From contig NZ_QOWC01000031.1 in assembly GCF_003574465.1 (NCBI RefSeq), positions 1 to 49,828 on the forward strand: 49,828 nucleotides of DNA. The letters are read 5' to 3'. How positions within the stretch are numbered: the stretch's first letter is position 1; every line of letters starts with the position of its first letter. Positions 1 to 7,771 of the stretch are shown piece after piece. Made by a program: the position numbers and the translations under genes. The notes beneath the pieces were generated by a model, which saw only the letters and a program-made list of their open reading frames with translations, searched no databases and was not told the origin of the DNA. This DNA comes from Methylobacterium crusticola (GTDB lineage: Bacteria; Pseudomonadota; Alphaproteobacteria; Rhizobiales; Beijerinckiaceae).

Positions 1-31
1 ACCCGAGCAGAAGGCTCTTCACGAGCTTCAT
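1..31 (-). CDS. Porin, first 10 codons (5' end only)
   Basis: Reading leftward from position 31, ATG opens MKLVKSLLLG and then leaves the window. This is the typical start of the signal peptide of the outer-membrane porins found in many copies in Bradyrhizobium and Methylobacterium. A strong GGAGG ribosome binding site lies a few bases before the ATG (minus strand, about 38-42). The rest of the signal peptide and the beta-barrel lie outside the window. The identification rests on ten residues, the ribosome binding site and the long, less GC-rich leader, so a different secreted protein remains possible. Confidence 0.7.
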   Translation of the reverse strand, partial: MKLVKSLLLG

Positions 32-705
32 CGAGACCTCCAAAAGTTTCGGACCTATGAGGGCGAGCGGCTAACTTCCGCGGGTCAGCATCGATCCCGC
101 GGCTTTGCCGATCTTGTCCCTCTAAGTTCGGCCTCCTCGCAGCACCCGGCCAAACTGCGTCGGAATCATCCTGGCGCCAGACCACCATGTTGGAAGTTGC
201 GAAGCCCATCAATGACTATTCCGACTCATCTGGCGCGCCGCCGTTGGTAGCTGTGTGTTGTTGCAATAGAGCAACAAGCGTTTCTACCATGTAAACTGTG
301 ACTATACAGAAATTGTGAACGAATGTTTCTGATGCACAGCCTATAGGCAGATCAGAAGGCATCGGGAACGGTGAGACGTGCTTTGCTATGCTTCAAATCC
401 GGGGCAGCCATGCCGTTCGCGGCCGTGCGGTGAAGCTGCATGCATGCTAGGCAGTTCGCGGCCCGGGAGCGGCCACGGAGGCGCGGAGGGCGGAGGCCTC
501 GCTCGTGCGCCGGCTCGCCGCGTCCGGTTCACGCGCCCCGTCGCGTTCGCGTCGCGCGCTGTCGCGAGACCTGGCGCGACCAGCAACGCGTGTCGGTCCC
601 TGTTCGCACGCCGCGCCGCCTCGTCGGATGACGCATTCGCCGGCCGGTCGCCGGACGTCGGTCGAGCGCGCGTGGCGTCGGGGGTGTCGGGAGAGCGGGG
701 GTGCG
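32..705. other. Intergenic region: long leader upstream of the porin
   Basis: About 670 bases without a convincing gene. The first 330 or so are clearly less GC-rich than the rest of the window and contain a perfect 7-bp inverted repeat at 258-277. This fits a long promoter and 5' leader for the leftward porin. From about 420 onward the composition returns to the GC-rich background, and open frames there show no coding character or recognisable family. Confidence 0.5.
258..277. promoter_or_regulatory. Perfect inverted repeat in the porin leader
   Basis: TTGTTGC (258-264) and GCAACAA (271-277) form 7-bp arms around a 6-base loop. The element sits about 230 bases upstream of the porin ATG in AT-richer sequence. 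It could be a DNA operator or an RNA hairpin in the leader. I recall similar TTGCAATA-containing palindromes upstream of related porin genes, but could not check this. Confidence 0.45.
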
Positions 706-1086
706 ATGTCGCCTGTGGATCTGGATTTGTCCGGCGTTCCGCTCCCGCTCAAGTCGTGCCTGAAGCCGTGGTTCGCCGTGATCGAGATGACCTTCGACCT
801 GCGAGGGTCGCTGCTGAGCGACTTCGTCCGCTCCGAGGCGCGCGTCGAGGTCGCCGCCCTCAGGAGGTGGATCGTGCTCACGCCCAGCCTCGCCGGCGCC
901 ATCGAGGATGCGTTGATCGCCTCGATGTCCCTGGCGATGGCCCTCGACCGGGAGACCTGCCTGGAGCCGGCGCGGCGGGGCGCGCTCGGCGCCCTGGCGG
1001 TCCTGGTCGAGCAGCTGCGGTGGGCGCGCCCGAACAAGGCCGCGCAGGATTTCGGATTGCTGTGGTGGACCTCCGACGTCGCGTGA
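706..1086 (+). CDS. Hypothetical protein (126 aa)
   Basis: Small protein of unknown function. The open frame begins earlier (505), but upstream residues are low-complexity Arg/Ala/Ser of non-coding character, so I chose the ATG at 706, which follows a G-rich stretch (GCGGGGG). The chosen protein has balanced composition, with a Phe/Leu/Ile-rich middle (FAVIEMTFDLRGSLL) and predicted helices later (IEDALIASMSLAMALD). No signal peptide, membrane segment or known motif is visible. It stands alone between the porin leader and the convergent IclR gene. Confidence 0.5.
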   Translation: MSPVDLDLSGVPLPLKSCLKPWFAVIEMTFDLRGSLLSDFVRSEARVEVAALRRWIVLTPSLAGAIEDALIASMSLAMALDRETCLEPARRGALGALAVLVEQLRWARPNKAAQDFGLLWWTSDVA

Positions 1087-1219
1087 CCGGGCCCTCCCAC
1101 GGGGTGGTGAGGCCGAGGGCCGGGCGCGGCCCGCGGCGCCGGCCGGGTGGCGGAGGCTCCTCAGGGTCGCCGGAGCGGAGCCCTCCCGCCGGGTCCCCGG
1201 CGATCGCCCGTCCGCCGCC

Positions 1220-2017
1220 TCACGGCCCGGCGCCCGCCGCCGCGGCGATCCCGGCGACGCAGTCCCGCATCGCCGCGAGGATTGCCTGCGCCGGCACCTC
1301 CTCGAACCGGTATCGCGGCAGGCTCACGCTGATGCAGCCCAGCACCCGCCCGCCCGGGCCGCGCAGCGCGTGCCCGTAGCAGCAGATGTCGAGCTCGTTC
1401 TCCTGCCGGTCGAGCGCGTGGCCGCGGGCCCGCGTCGCGGCGACCTCGGCGCGCAGCGCCTCCCGGTCGGTGATGCTGCCCGGGGTCAGGGCGACGAGGA
1501 CGGCGCGCGCGAGGACCGGCTCCAGCTCCGCCTCGTCGAGGGTCGCCAGCCAGGCCTTGCCGACCGCGGTGGCATGCAGGGCGACGCGGGTCCCGATCCG
1601 GGAGGCCATGCGCACGGTGCGCCGGCTCTCGAGCTTGTCGACGTAGACCATGCCGCCCCGGTCGTGCACCGCGAGGTGCACCGTCTCGTCGAGGCGGTCG
1701 CGCAGGCGCACCAGGTGGTCCTGCGCCACCTGCCGCAGGGTCGAGCCGTCCCAGGAGCGGAAGGCGAGGCTGATCAGCCTCGGGCCCAGGCGGAGGCGGT
1801 TGCCGGATCCCTCGGCCAGCATGCCCTCGGTCACGAGCGCGGCCGCGATGCGGTGCACCGTGGGGCGGGGAAACCCGGTGATGCGGCAGAGCCCGGCCAC
1901 CGTCATGTCCCCGGGCGCGTCGGCGACGGCCTGCAGCACCCGCATGAACTTGCCGAAGGCCGCCGTGCCCGGGATTTCGGCGCGTCCGTTCCCATCCTCC
2001 GTGCGCTCGGTCGGCAT
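1220..2017 (-). CDS. IclR-family transcriptional regulator
   Basis: 265 aa, the usual length for the family. Residues about 15-75 form the N-terminal winged helix-turn-helix (MTVAGLCRITGFPRPTVHRI), and residues about 85-255 form the effector-binding domain with the typical segment VALHATAVGKAWLA. IclR proteins usually control nearby catabolic genes in response to a small aromatic or carboxylic ligand. The gene lies downstream of, and on the same strand as, an SDR dehydrogenase and a cupin dioxygenase. A 15-bp palindrome at 3636-3650, just before the dioxygenase, is a plausible binding site. The start at 2017 was preferred because upstream residues of the longer frame belong to the antisense of the SDR gene. 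Confidence 0.9.
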   Translation of the reverse strand: MPTERTEDGNGRAEIPGTAAFGKFMRVLQAVADAPGDMTVAGLCRITGFPRPTVHRIAAALVTEGMLAEGSGNRLRLGPRLISLAFRSWDGSTLRQVAQDHLVRLRDRLDETVHLAVHDRGGMVYVDKLESRRTVRMASRIGTRVALHATAVGKAWLATLDEAELEPVLARAVLVALTPGSITDREALRAEVAATRARGHALDRQENELDICCYGHALRGPGGRVLGCISVSLPRYRFEEVPAQAILAAMRDCVAGIAAAAGAGP

Positions 2018-2085
2018 GGGTGTTCGGTCTCCGGTGCGGGGGCTCTGCGACGCGGCCGACGCCCGCGACGCCGCGGCCACCCGGC

Positions 2086-2811
2086 TCAGGCGACGAGGTA
2101 GCCGCCGTCGACCGGCAGGACGACGCCGGTCACGAAGCTCGCCGCCGGGCTGACCAGGAAGCAGACCGCCCCCGCCACGTCGTCCGGCGTGCCCCAGCGC
2201 GCGAGCGGCGTGCGGGCGAGGATCGGCTGCGCGCGCGCCGGGTCGTCCTGGAGCGCCCTGGTCAGGGGGGTGGCGATCCAGCCCGGCGCGACGGCATTCA
2301 CCCGGATGCCGTCCGGCGCGTACGCGAGGGCCAGCGACTTGGTGAGCTGCGCCACGCCGCCCTTGCTCGCGCTGTAGGCCGGCACCAGGCTGCCGCCGAA
2401 GAACGACAGCATGGAGGCGGTGTTGACGATGCACCCGCCCGCCCGGGCCAGCTTGGCGCGCGCCGCCGTGCAGACCCGCATCGTGCCGGTCAGGTTGATG
2501 GCGAGCACCCGCTCGAAGACGTCGAGCTGGTGCTCCTCGACCCGCCGGATCACGCCGGCGCAGTTCACCACGATGTCGATCCCGGGGCAGGCCGCGACCA
2601 GGGCGTCGACCCCGGCGCCATCGGTGACGTCGAGCTCGTGCGCCGCGACGTCGAGCCCCGCCGGAGGCCGGTAGGCCTCCGCCCCGAGCCCCACGGCCAC
2701 GACCCGGGCGCCGAGCCGGCCCAGGGCCTCGGCGACGCCGGCGCCGATGCCGGTGGTGCCGCCGGTGACGATGGCGGTCTTGCCCGCCAGCAGATCGGCC
2801 GCGAAGGTCAT
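2086..2811 (-). CDS. SDR-family NAD(P)-dependent oxidoreductase
   Basis: 241 aa classical short-chain dehydrogenase/reductase. The Rossmann cofactor motif TGGTTGIG lies near residues 16-23, the NCAG structural motif follows, then the catalytic Ser (NTASML) and the YSASKGG active-site Tyr/Lys. The C-terminal PVDGGY is typical. It resembles 2-deoxy-D-gluconate 3-dehydrogenase (KduD)-type and 3-oxoacyl-ACP reductase-type enzymes, but the substrate cannot be read from the sequence. It lies between the cupin dioxygenase (247 bases upstream) and the IclR regulator (68 bases downstream), all on one strand, suggesting a common catabolic role. Confidence 0.9.
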   Translation of the reverse strand: MTFAADLLAGKTAIVTGGTTGIGAGVAEALGRLGARVVAVGLGAEAYRPPAGLDVAAHELDVTDGAGVDALVAACPGIDIVVNCAGVIRRVEEHQLDVFERVLAINLTGTMRVCTAARAKLARAGGCIVNTASMLSFFGGSLVPAYSASKGGVAQLTKSLALAYAPDGIRVNAVAPGWIATPLTRALQDDPARAQPILARTPLARWGTPDDVAGAVCFLVSPAASFVTGVVLPVDGGYLVA

Positions 2812-3058
2812 GCGAGACGCTCCCGAGGTTCCCGCCGCTCCGTCGCCGCGCGGGGCCGGCGCGCCGGCGGCGGGTATGCGGCGGCGGCCCGATGGCGGCG
2901 GCAGGACCGCCCGGTCGCGACGCCCCGCATGCGGGGCCCCCTCCCCCCGCGAGCGTGGCGGGACACGACGGAGCCGCCGGGTCGCGTGCCCGCCCGGGCT
3001 CGGCCCGCGACCGCTCGCGGCGGGCGGCGCGCGCGCGCGGGTTGCGACCGCGGCGCCA

Positions 3059-3616
3059 TCAGCGCACGAACTGGTTGGCGTAGTCGGCCCCGAGCCCCAC
3101 CGCCTCGTAGTGCGCGCGGCACATCTCGAGCTTGGTGAAGACGTCCTCGTAGCCGGTGTGCCGGCCCCACGGGTCGACGTAGTACATGCAGCCGTTCACC
3201 TGGAAGAAGGTGATCATCTCCTCGACGCCCTCGTCCACCACGAGGGTGTGCGTCTCGCCCGGCGGCTCGAAGGCGTAGGAGCCCTCCGTCGCCACCCAGT
3301 CGTGCTCGAGATAGCGCCAGCTCCCCTTCAGCACGAAGGCGTGGACCGGGCCGGGATGACGGTGACGGCTGAGGATTCCGGACTTCTTCACCTTCAGGAG
3401 GTTCATCCAGTAGCCCGAGGAGACGTTCAGGCAGAGCGGGCGGAACCAGACGTTCTCGGCCTGCGGCACCCAGACCCGGTCGTCGGCCGGCATCGCGGGC
3501 GCGACGACGAGGTCGGGCAGGCACTCCGCCGGCTGCGGGAACTGGTACGGCATCCGCTTGAGCGTGGCGGCGTCCAGCCCCGCCGCCGGATCGGCGGGCG
3601 GCATCGCGTCGTTCAT
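3059..3616 (-). CDS. 2,4'-dihydroxyacetophenone dioxygenase-like cupin protein
   Basis: 185 aa single-domain cupin. The motif SRHRHPGPVHAFVLKG (residues about 80-95) carries the His cluster expected to hold the catalytic iron, and PPGETHTLVV gives the second cupin motif. The family includes 2,4'-dihydroxyacetophenone dioxygenase, which cleaves the C-C bond of hydroxyaryl ketones with oxygen. The true substrate here is unknown. The start at 3616 follows a GGGAG ribosome binding site and avoids a longer frame of non-coding composition. The gene heads a minus-strand group with the SDR and IclR genes, and a 15-bp palindrome lies 20 bases upstream of its start codon. Confidence 0.8.
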   Translation of the reverse strand: MNDAMPPADPAAGLDAATLKRMPYQFPQPAECLPDLVVAPAMPADDRVWVPQAENVWFRPLCLNVSSGYWMNLLKVKKSGILSRHRHPGPVHAFVLKGSWRYLEHDWVATEGSYAFEPPGETHTLVVDEGVEEMITFFQVNGCMYYVDPWGRHTGYEDVFTKLEMCRAHYEAVGLGADYANQFVR

Positions 3617-3635
3617 GAGGCGTCTCCCGATGATC

Positions 3636-3650
3636 GTCCATATTGTGGAC
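3636..3650. promoter_or_regulatory. Palindromic operator candidate upstream of the dioxygenase
   Basis: GTCCATATTGTGGAC has 5-bp arms (GTCCA/TGGAC) and further symmetric positions inside. It ends 20 bases before the dioxygenase start. Its size and symmetry match sites bound by IclR-family repressors, and an IclR gene lies in the same cluster. A weaker related element (GTGGATAGTCC) lies at 3665-3675. The assignment to IclR is an inference. Confidence 0.5.
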
Positions 3651-4268
3651 GGCTTGACCGCATCGTGGATAGTCCGCGACTGGGGCGACGCTGTCAAACT
3701 CCCCTCCCCCTGGCGTCTGCACCCGGCGACGCGCGGGCGCACGCGTCCCGACCCGGTGACGCAGGCCGCGTGCCTGCACGACGTCATCGCGGACGCAGGG
3801 CGCCACGCCCGACGCGTTGCGCGAGGCCGGCCACGCGGAGCGGTGATCGAGAGGGTGCGGCGGCTGATGAAGCCCGCCGGGCCGGCCGCCTACGAGGAGC
3901 GCATCGCGGCGCTCGCTCGAAGCGGCACCCTCGGCGCCATTCTGATCACGCCGTCGGACGACGAGGGCAACGGCGATCCGGCCCGCGCGCCGCACGAGGA
4001 TGCCGGCGTCTCGCGGCGCGCGATGCGGCGTCGCTGGTCCGGCAGCGCGGCGCCGCGCAGGCCCTCGGGTACACGGGACCCTGAGCGACGCCGTGAAGCC
4101 CCGGCTCGGCCCCGGCACGACGCGCGCCCCGGGGGGGTGGCCGCCGGTCCCGGCCCTGCCGGGTGACGGGGCCCCTGCCCTGCGCCGGGTTCTCGGGCCC
4201 GGACGCCCCGACATCCTCGCCCGCGGCCGTCCGGCGCGACCGCGCGTCCGGCCGGCCGCGTCGATGAT

Positions 4269-4295
4269 CCCGGGGAGCCCGGCCGAGGCCCCGGG
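4269..4295 (-). terminator. Hairpin downstream of repB
   Basis: CCCGGGG (4269-4275) pairs with CCCCGGG (4289-4295) over a 13-base loop, starting four bases beyond the repB stop codon. It lacks a clear U-tract, so it is only a candidate terminator. Confidence 0.4.
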
Positions 4296-4298
4296 GCC

Positions 4299-5312
4299 CT
4301 ACGCCTTGCCCGCCCGGTAGGCCGCGAGGATCTCCGGCAGCCGGTCGGCGAGGTAATCGCCGAATCCCGGCGCGACGCTCTCCGCCACGGTCAGGCGAAG
4401 GCCCATCGCGCTGCGCTCGACCCGGGCGAACTTGACGCCGTGTCCGTCCTTCAGCGACTCGGCCCGCGGGCGCACCTTCGACTTCGATGTCCCCGAGAGC
4501 GCCGCCAGGACGGCGGCGAAGCGTTCGTCCGACGACCTGCCGGGCAGGCCGGGAGACGCGAGGGCGGCGGCGATCTCGTCCGGGCGCGCACTCCTGATCC
4601 GGTCCGCGAGCGTGACCCAGCGCGGCCGACCGACCTTCGGGGCCGGCCCGATGGCGGCCAGCATCTCGGCCGGGATGCTCTCGGCGACCGTGAGGTAGCG
4701 GGACAGGTCGCCCTTGTCGGTGCCCATGGCCCGCAGGATGACGTCGCGGGCGACCCCGGCCCGCGCCATGTTGTGCGCGAAGTGGGCGCGCTCGATGTAG
4801 CTGAGGTCCTGGCGGGCGAGGTTCTCGGAGCCCTGGGCGACGACAAGCTCGGCATCGCTCAGGTCGCGGACGATCGCCCTCACCGTGCGGCCGAGGGCCT
4901 TCGCGACCCGGGTCCGCCGGCGCCCGTACGCGATCTCGTACCGGCCCGGGTCGGCGGGCTTCCGGCGCACCAGGATCGGCGTATGCTGGCCCTCGTCCCG
5001 GATCGCCAGGGCGAAGCGCTCGAAGCCCGCATCCGTGGCGTCCGGCACCCGGTCGGCGATGGCGGACGGGTCGCACAGGTCCGGATCGAGCTCGACCACG
5101 GCGCCGTCCGCCTCGGCCGTCCCGGCGGTCGAGGCGATCCACATCGCGGCCATCGAGCGGGCCGCGCCGGAGCGCTTCTCGGGCGTGGCCGCGGGCCCGT
5201 TGGCATCTGCCAACGGGGTGTAAGGCGTTGATGTCTCAGGTGACGGACGCTGCGGCTCGTCGGACAGGACCGGTGTGCCCATGATGGCGCTGAGGCGCTT
5301 CCTCTGGCTCAT
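4299..5312 (-). CDS. repB: RepB/ParB-family plasmid partition protein
   Basis: 337 aa centromere-binding partition protein. The N-terminus MSQRKRLSAIM resembles the short conserved tail of RepB proteins. The ParB nuclease-like domain spans about residues 72-175 and includes YEIAYGRRRTR (125-135) and ENLARQDLSYIERA (163-176). A helix-turn-helix region follows at about 180-215 (DKGDLSRYLTVAESIP). RepB binds parS and works with the RepA ATPase to segregate the replicon. Its ATG overlaps the repA stop codon in an ATGA junction, so the two are translationally coupled. A 22-bp palindrome inside the gene (5196-5217) is a likely parS. No repC follows, unlike a standard repABC operon. Confidence 0.9.
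   Translation of the reverse strand: MSQRKRLSAIMGTPVLSDEPQRPSPETSTPYTPLADANGPAATPEKRSGAARSMAAMWIASTAGTAEADGAVVELDPDLCDPSAIADRVPDATDAGFERFALAIRDEGQHTPILVRRKPADPGRYEIAYGRRRTRVAKALGRTVRAIVRDLSDAELVVAQGSENLARQDLSYIERAHFAHNMARAGVARDVILRAMGTDKGDLSRYLTVAESIPAEMLAAIGPAPKVGRPRWVTLADRIRSARPDEIAAALASPGLPGRSSDERFAAVLAALSGTSKSKVRPRAESLKDGHGVKFARVERSAMGLRLTVAESVAPGFGDYLADRLPEILAAYRAGKA
5196..5217. promoter_or_regulatory. Candidate parS centromere site inside repB
   Basis: Ten-base arms CCCGTTGGCA and TGCCAACGGG surround a two-base centre (TC). The core GTTGGCATCTGCCAAC (5199-5214) matches the repABC parS pattern GTT-N4-GC-N4-AAC in arms and spacing, with TC replacing the central GC. repABC parS sites are often inside or beside repA/repB. 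This is the only such palindrome noticed in the window. Confidence 0.6.
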
Positions 5313-6538
5313 GCACGCCCCCAGGCCCGGCGGATGAGGCCCTCGATCTCGCCGTTCACGGCGTCGAGCGCGTCGAGCGCCCGGCGGTAGGTGGAGCCCG
5401 TCACCTCGTCGCGGCGCAGCGGCGTCTCGTACACGGTCTGGCCGCGCAGGCCCGAATTCGAGATCGCGGCGGATTGCAGCATCGCCTTCGTCAGGACGCG
5501 CTCGCCGAACAGGCCGCGCAACATCGCCACCACCTCGGTCTGGGGCGTGTCCTGCGGCTCGAACCGCGTGACGAGGTAGCGGAACCAGTCGTGGGTCGGT
5601 GCCGCGCCCTGCTCCCGCACGGGCTCCATCAGCTCGTCCATCATCGTCAGGAACTGGCGCATCGACGAGACGTCGAGCATCTGCGGGTGGATGGTGATGA
5701 GGAGCGAGGTCGCCGCGCACAGGGCCGCGATCGTGAGGTAGCCGAGGCGGGGCGGGCAATCGATCACGACCATGTCGTAGCGGTCCGCGACTTCCGTCAG
5801 CGCCATGGCCATCCTGGCGAAGAACGGCGGCTCCGGGTCCTTCGCCTTGCGCCGCGCCGAGGCCATCGGGGCCTCGAACTCGAACACCTCGAGCTCGAGA
5901 TCGGCCGGGACGAGGTCGAGGCCGGTGAAGTAGGTCTGCCGGATCACGGCGCTGAGCGGGCGCCGCTCGGCGCCGTAGCGGATCGCGTCGTAGATGGTGG
6001 GGTAGGGGGTCAGCTCGCTCTCCGGCCGCACGCCGAGCAGCGTCGAGAGGCTCGCCTGCGGGTCGAGGTCGATGGACAGGACCCGGTAGCCGCGCAGGAC
6101 CAGCGACTGCGCGAGGTGGGCCGCGGTCGTGGTCTTGCCCGAGCCGCCCTTGAAGTTCACGCAGGCGATGACCTGGAGATGCTCCCCCGCCTCCTTGTTG
6201 CGGTGGGGCAGGTAGTGCCGCCCGACCCGGTCGATCTCGTCGAGATGCGCGCGCAGGGCGTGGATGTCGGCCAGGGTGTAGAGGCGCCGGCCTCCGGGCG
6301 CGATCTCCGGCTCGGAGACGAGCAGGCTCGGCGAGAGCTGCCGGATCCGGCTGTCCGTCACGCCGAGGATGCGCGCGACCTCGCCGGAGGTGAAGCGGCG
6401 CAGCGTCTTGGCCACCGCGGGCGAGAACACCACCGCGGCGATCTCGCGGAGCTTGGCCCCGAGCAGGCGCGCGTCGTGCCCCGCGGTCTGGTTCGACGCG
6501 GCCACCAACGGCCCTGCATGCTGAACGTGCTGGTTCAT
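5309..6538 (-). CDS. repA: RepA/ParA-family partition ATPase
   Basis: 409 aa, the usual size for RepABC-type RepA. Residues about 45-75 form a MerR-like helix-turn-helix (FTSGEVARILGVTDSRIRQL). The deviant Walker A motif KGGSGKTT is at 130-137, followed by DLDPQASLS and VIDCPPRLG (Walker B region). RepA is a ParA-type ATPase that segregates DNA together with RepB-parS and usually represses its own operon. The ATG at 6538 follows a clear GAGGAG ribosome binding site. Residues upstream in the longer frame are non-coding in character. The gene overlaps repB by four bases. This pair could belong to a plasmid, chromid or an integrated remnant. Confidence 0.93.
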   Translation of the reverse strand: MNQHVQHAGPLVAASNQTAGHDARLLGAKLREIAAVVFSPAVAKTLRRFTSGEVARILGVTDSRIRQLSPSLLVSEPEIAPGGRRLYTLADIHALRAHLDEIDRVGRHYLPHRNKEAGEHLQVIACVNFKGGSGKTTTAAHLAQSLVLRGYRVLSIDLDPQASLSTLLGVRPESELTPYPTIYDAIRYGAERRPLSAVIRQTYFTGLDLVPADLELEVFEFEAPMASARRKAKDPEPPFFARMAMALTEVADRYDMVVIDCPPRLGYLTIAALCAATSLLITIHPQMLDVSSMRQFLTMMDELMEPVREQGAAPTHDWFRYLVTRFEPQDTPQTEVVAMLRGLFGERVLTKAMLQSAAISNSGLRGQTVYETPLRRDEVTGSTYRRALDALDAVNGEIEGLIRRAWGRA

Positions 6539-6576
6539 CGACTCTCCTCGCTCACGGTGGAACGGCTGATTCGACC

Positions 6577-6606
6577 ATAGCACCGCAAGCGAGAACAAAA
6601 GATCAA
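6577..6606 (-). promoter_or_regulatory. Candidate promoter of repAB
   Basis: On the minus strand TTGATC (6606-6601) and TGCTAT (6582-6577) resemble -35 and -10 boxes separated by 18 bases. They lie in a locally AT-rich stretch 39 bases before the repA ATG. The match is moderate and the start site is not known. Confidence 0.4.
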
Positions 6607-6793
6607 TCCGGGGGAGGGGCCGCGGATCACGCAAGCTCCGCGCAAGCCCGGCCGGGCCCGTGTCTCTGGCGGTCGGGCGCCCGCGCGCCGAGGTTCGGCG
6701 AGAGGGCGGGCCGGGCGGGGAGGGGGTTCGACGCCCGGCGGGCTCGTCCATCCAGCCCCGGGCCGGCAGCCCCGGGCGGTGTGGACGGCGGCG

Positions 6794-7771
6794 TCAGGCC
6801 GCCAGGATGCCCTCGACGATCTCCTGCACCTCCAGCGCTTCGGCGAGCGTGGCGAGGTGGTGCGGCTCGCCGCGCGTCATCCGCGCGACACCCTCGAGCT
6901 GGCGCCGCAGGGAGACCATGCGCGCCGCCTCGTTCGGCGTCGCGTCGGGTGCCGGCTCGAAGCGCCCGTCGGGCAGGCGCCGCTCCGCGACCGCCCAGTC
7001 GCGCAGCCGGATCGTCCCGGCGTCGCCCTCCAGCGTCCAGGTGTTGTGGTCGTCCAACCCGGTCCGGCCGACGTGGCCCGTCAGCCGCACCGGCACCTCG
7101 CCCGCCCGCAGCGTGGCCTCGACGGACCGCTCGGAGCGGCCGGGCACCGGGAAGTCGGCCCGGGCGCGCAGCCCGTGCAGGGGGCCGAGCAGGCGGCGGC
7201 TGAGGAACAGGAAGTGCGAGACGACCTCGCGCACGAAGCCGCCCTCGGCCCGGGCGTCGAGCCAGCCGGCCGCGTCGGCCTGCCACGGACGCGGCCAGGC
7301 CGCGAACGCGACCTCGACGGTGAGGCGTTGCGGCCGTCCGACCGCACCGGCCGCGATCCAGCCCGCGAGGGCGGCAACGCCGGGCGACGAGGCGAACGGA
7401 AAATTCACGGCGCCGCGCACCCCGGCGGCGGCCACGAAGGCCCGCGCCGCCGCGACGTCGACGGCGAGGGGCTTCTCGCAGAAGACGCTCCGGCCGGCCG
7501 TCACGGCCGCGTGGGCATGGGTGAGGTGCGAGGCGGGCGGCGAGGCGACGTACACGCAGGCGCTCGCCGCCACCACGGCCGCCGCGTCGGCGACGCGCGG
7601 CACGGCCGGGAATGCGGCGGCCATCCGCGCCAGGGCGGCCGGCGCCGGGTCCCACACCGCCGCGACCCGGACCGGCGCGCCGTCCTGCCCGAGCACCGCG
7701 TTGAGCATGCGCTCGCCCATGATGCCCGCGCCGATGATCCCGAGGGCGAGACGTTCGTCGACCGTGCGCAT
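6794..7771 (-). CDS. Gfo/Idh/MocA-family oxidoreductase
   Basis: 325 aa. Residues about 8-125 form a Rossmann NAD(P)-binding domain opening with GIIGAGIMGERML. The family motif CEKPLAVDV follows near residues 98-106, where the Lys is the usual catalytic residue. The C-terminal half is the mixed alpha/beta substrate domain. Members oxidise or reduce sugars, inositols and related compounds, and the substrate here is unknown. The start at 7771 follows a GAGGAG ribosome binding site, and the longer frame adds low-complexity sequence. No sugar transporter is adjacent, so it appears monocistronic between repA and a large non-coding gap. Confidence 0.85.
   Translation of the reverse strand: MRTVDERLALGIIGAGIMGERMLNAVLGQDGAPVRVAAVWDPAPAALARMAAAFPAVPRVADAAAVVAASACVYVASPPASHLTHAHAAVTAGRSVFCEKPLAVDVAAARAFVAAAGVRGAVNFPFASSPGVAALAGWIAAGAVGRPQRLTVEVAFAAWPRPWQADAAGWLDARAEGGFVREVVSHFLFLSRRLLGPLHGLRARADFPVPGRSERSVEATLRAGEVPVRLTGHVGRTGLDDHNTWTLEGDAGTIRLRDWAVAERRLPDGRFEPAPDATPNEAARMVSLRRQLEGVARMTRGEPHHLATLAEALEVQEIVEGILAA

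Larger units (their letters stand above)
3617..4298. other. Intergenic region between the dioxygenase and repB
   Basis: About 680 bases without an intact gene. It holds the operator-like palindrome at 3636-3650 and, at the other end, a hairpin downstream of repB. A plus-strand stretch around 3840-4000 reads VIERVRRLMKPAGPAAYEER, faintly like the C-terminal part of YdeI/OmpD-associated-type proteins. This could be a gene remnant, but the similarity is weak. A repC gene would normally follow repB here, and nothing resembling RepC was found. Confidence 0.4.

Noticed and set aside
2..250. Plus-strand open frame at the left edge (82 codons to a TAG at 248-250)
   Set aside because: It is antisense to the start and leader of the leftward porin, which has a good ribosome binding site and a recognisable signal-peptide start.
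378..1379. Plus-strand 333-codon frame across 378-1379
   Set aside because: Arg/Pro/Gly-rich, overlaps a better-supported small gene and the IclR gene, with no domain.
3558..4166. Plus-strand 202-codon frame between the dioxygenase and repB
   Set aside because: Starts antisense inside the dioxygenase and has mixed composition. Only a short stretch looks protein-like, so it is noted as a possible remnant.
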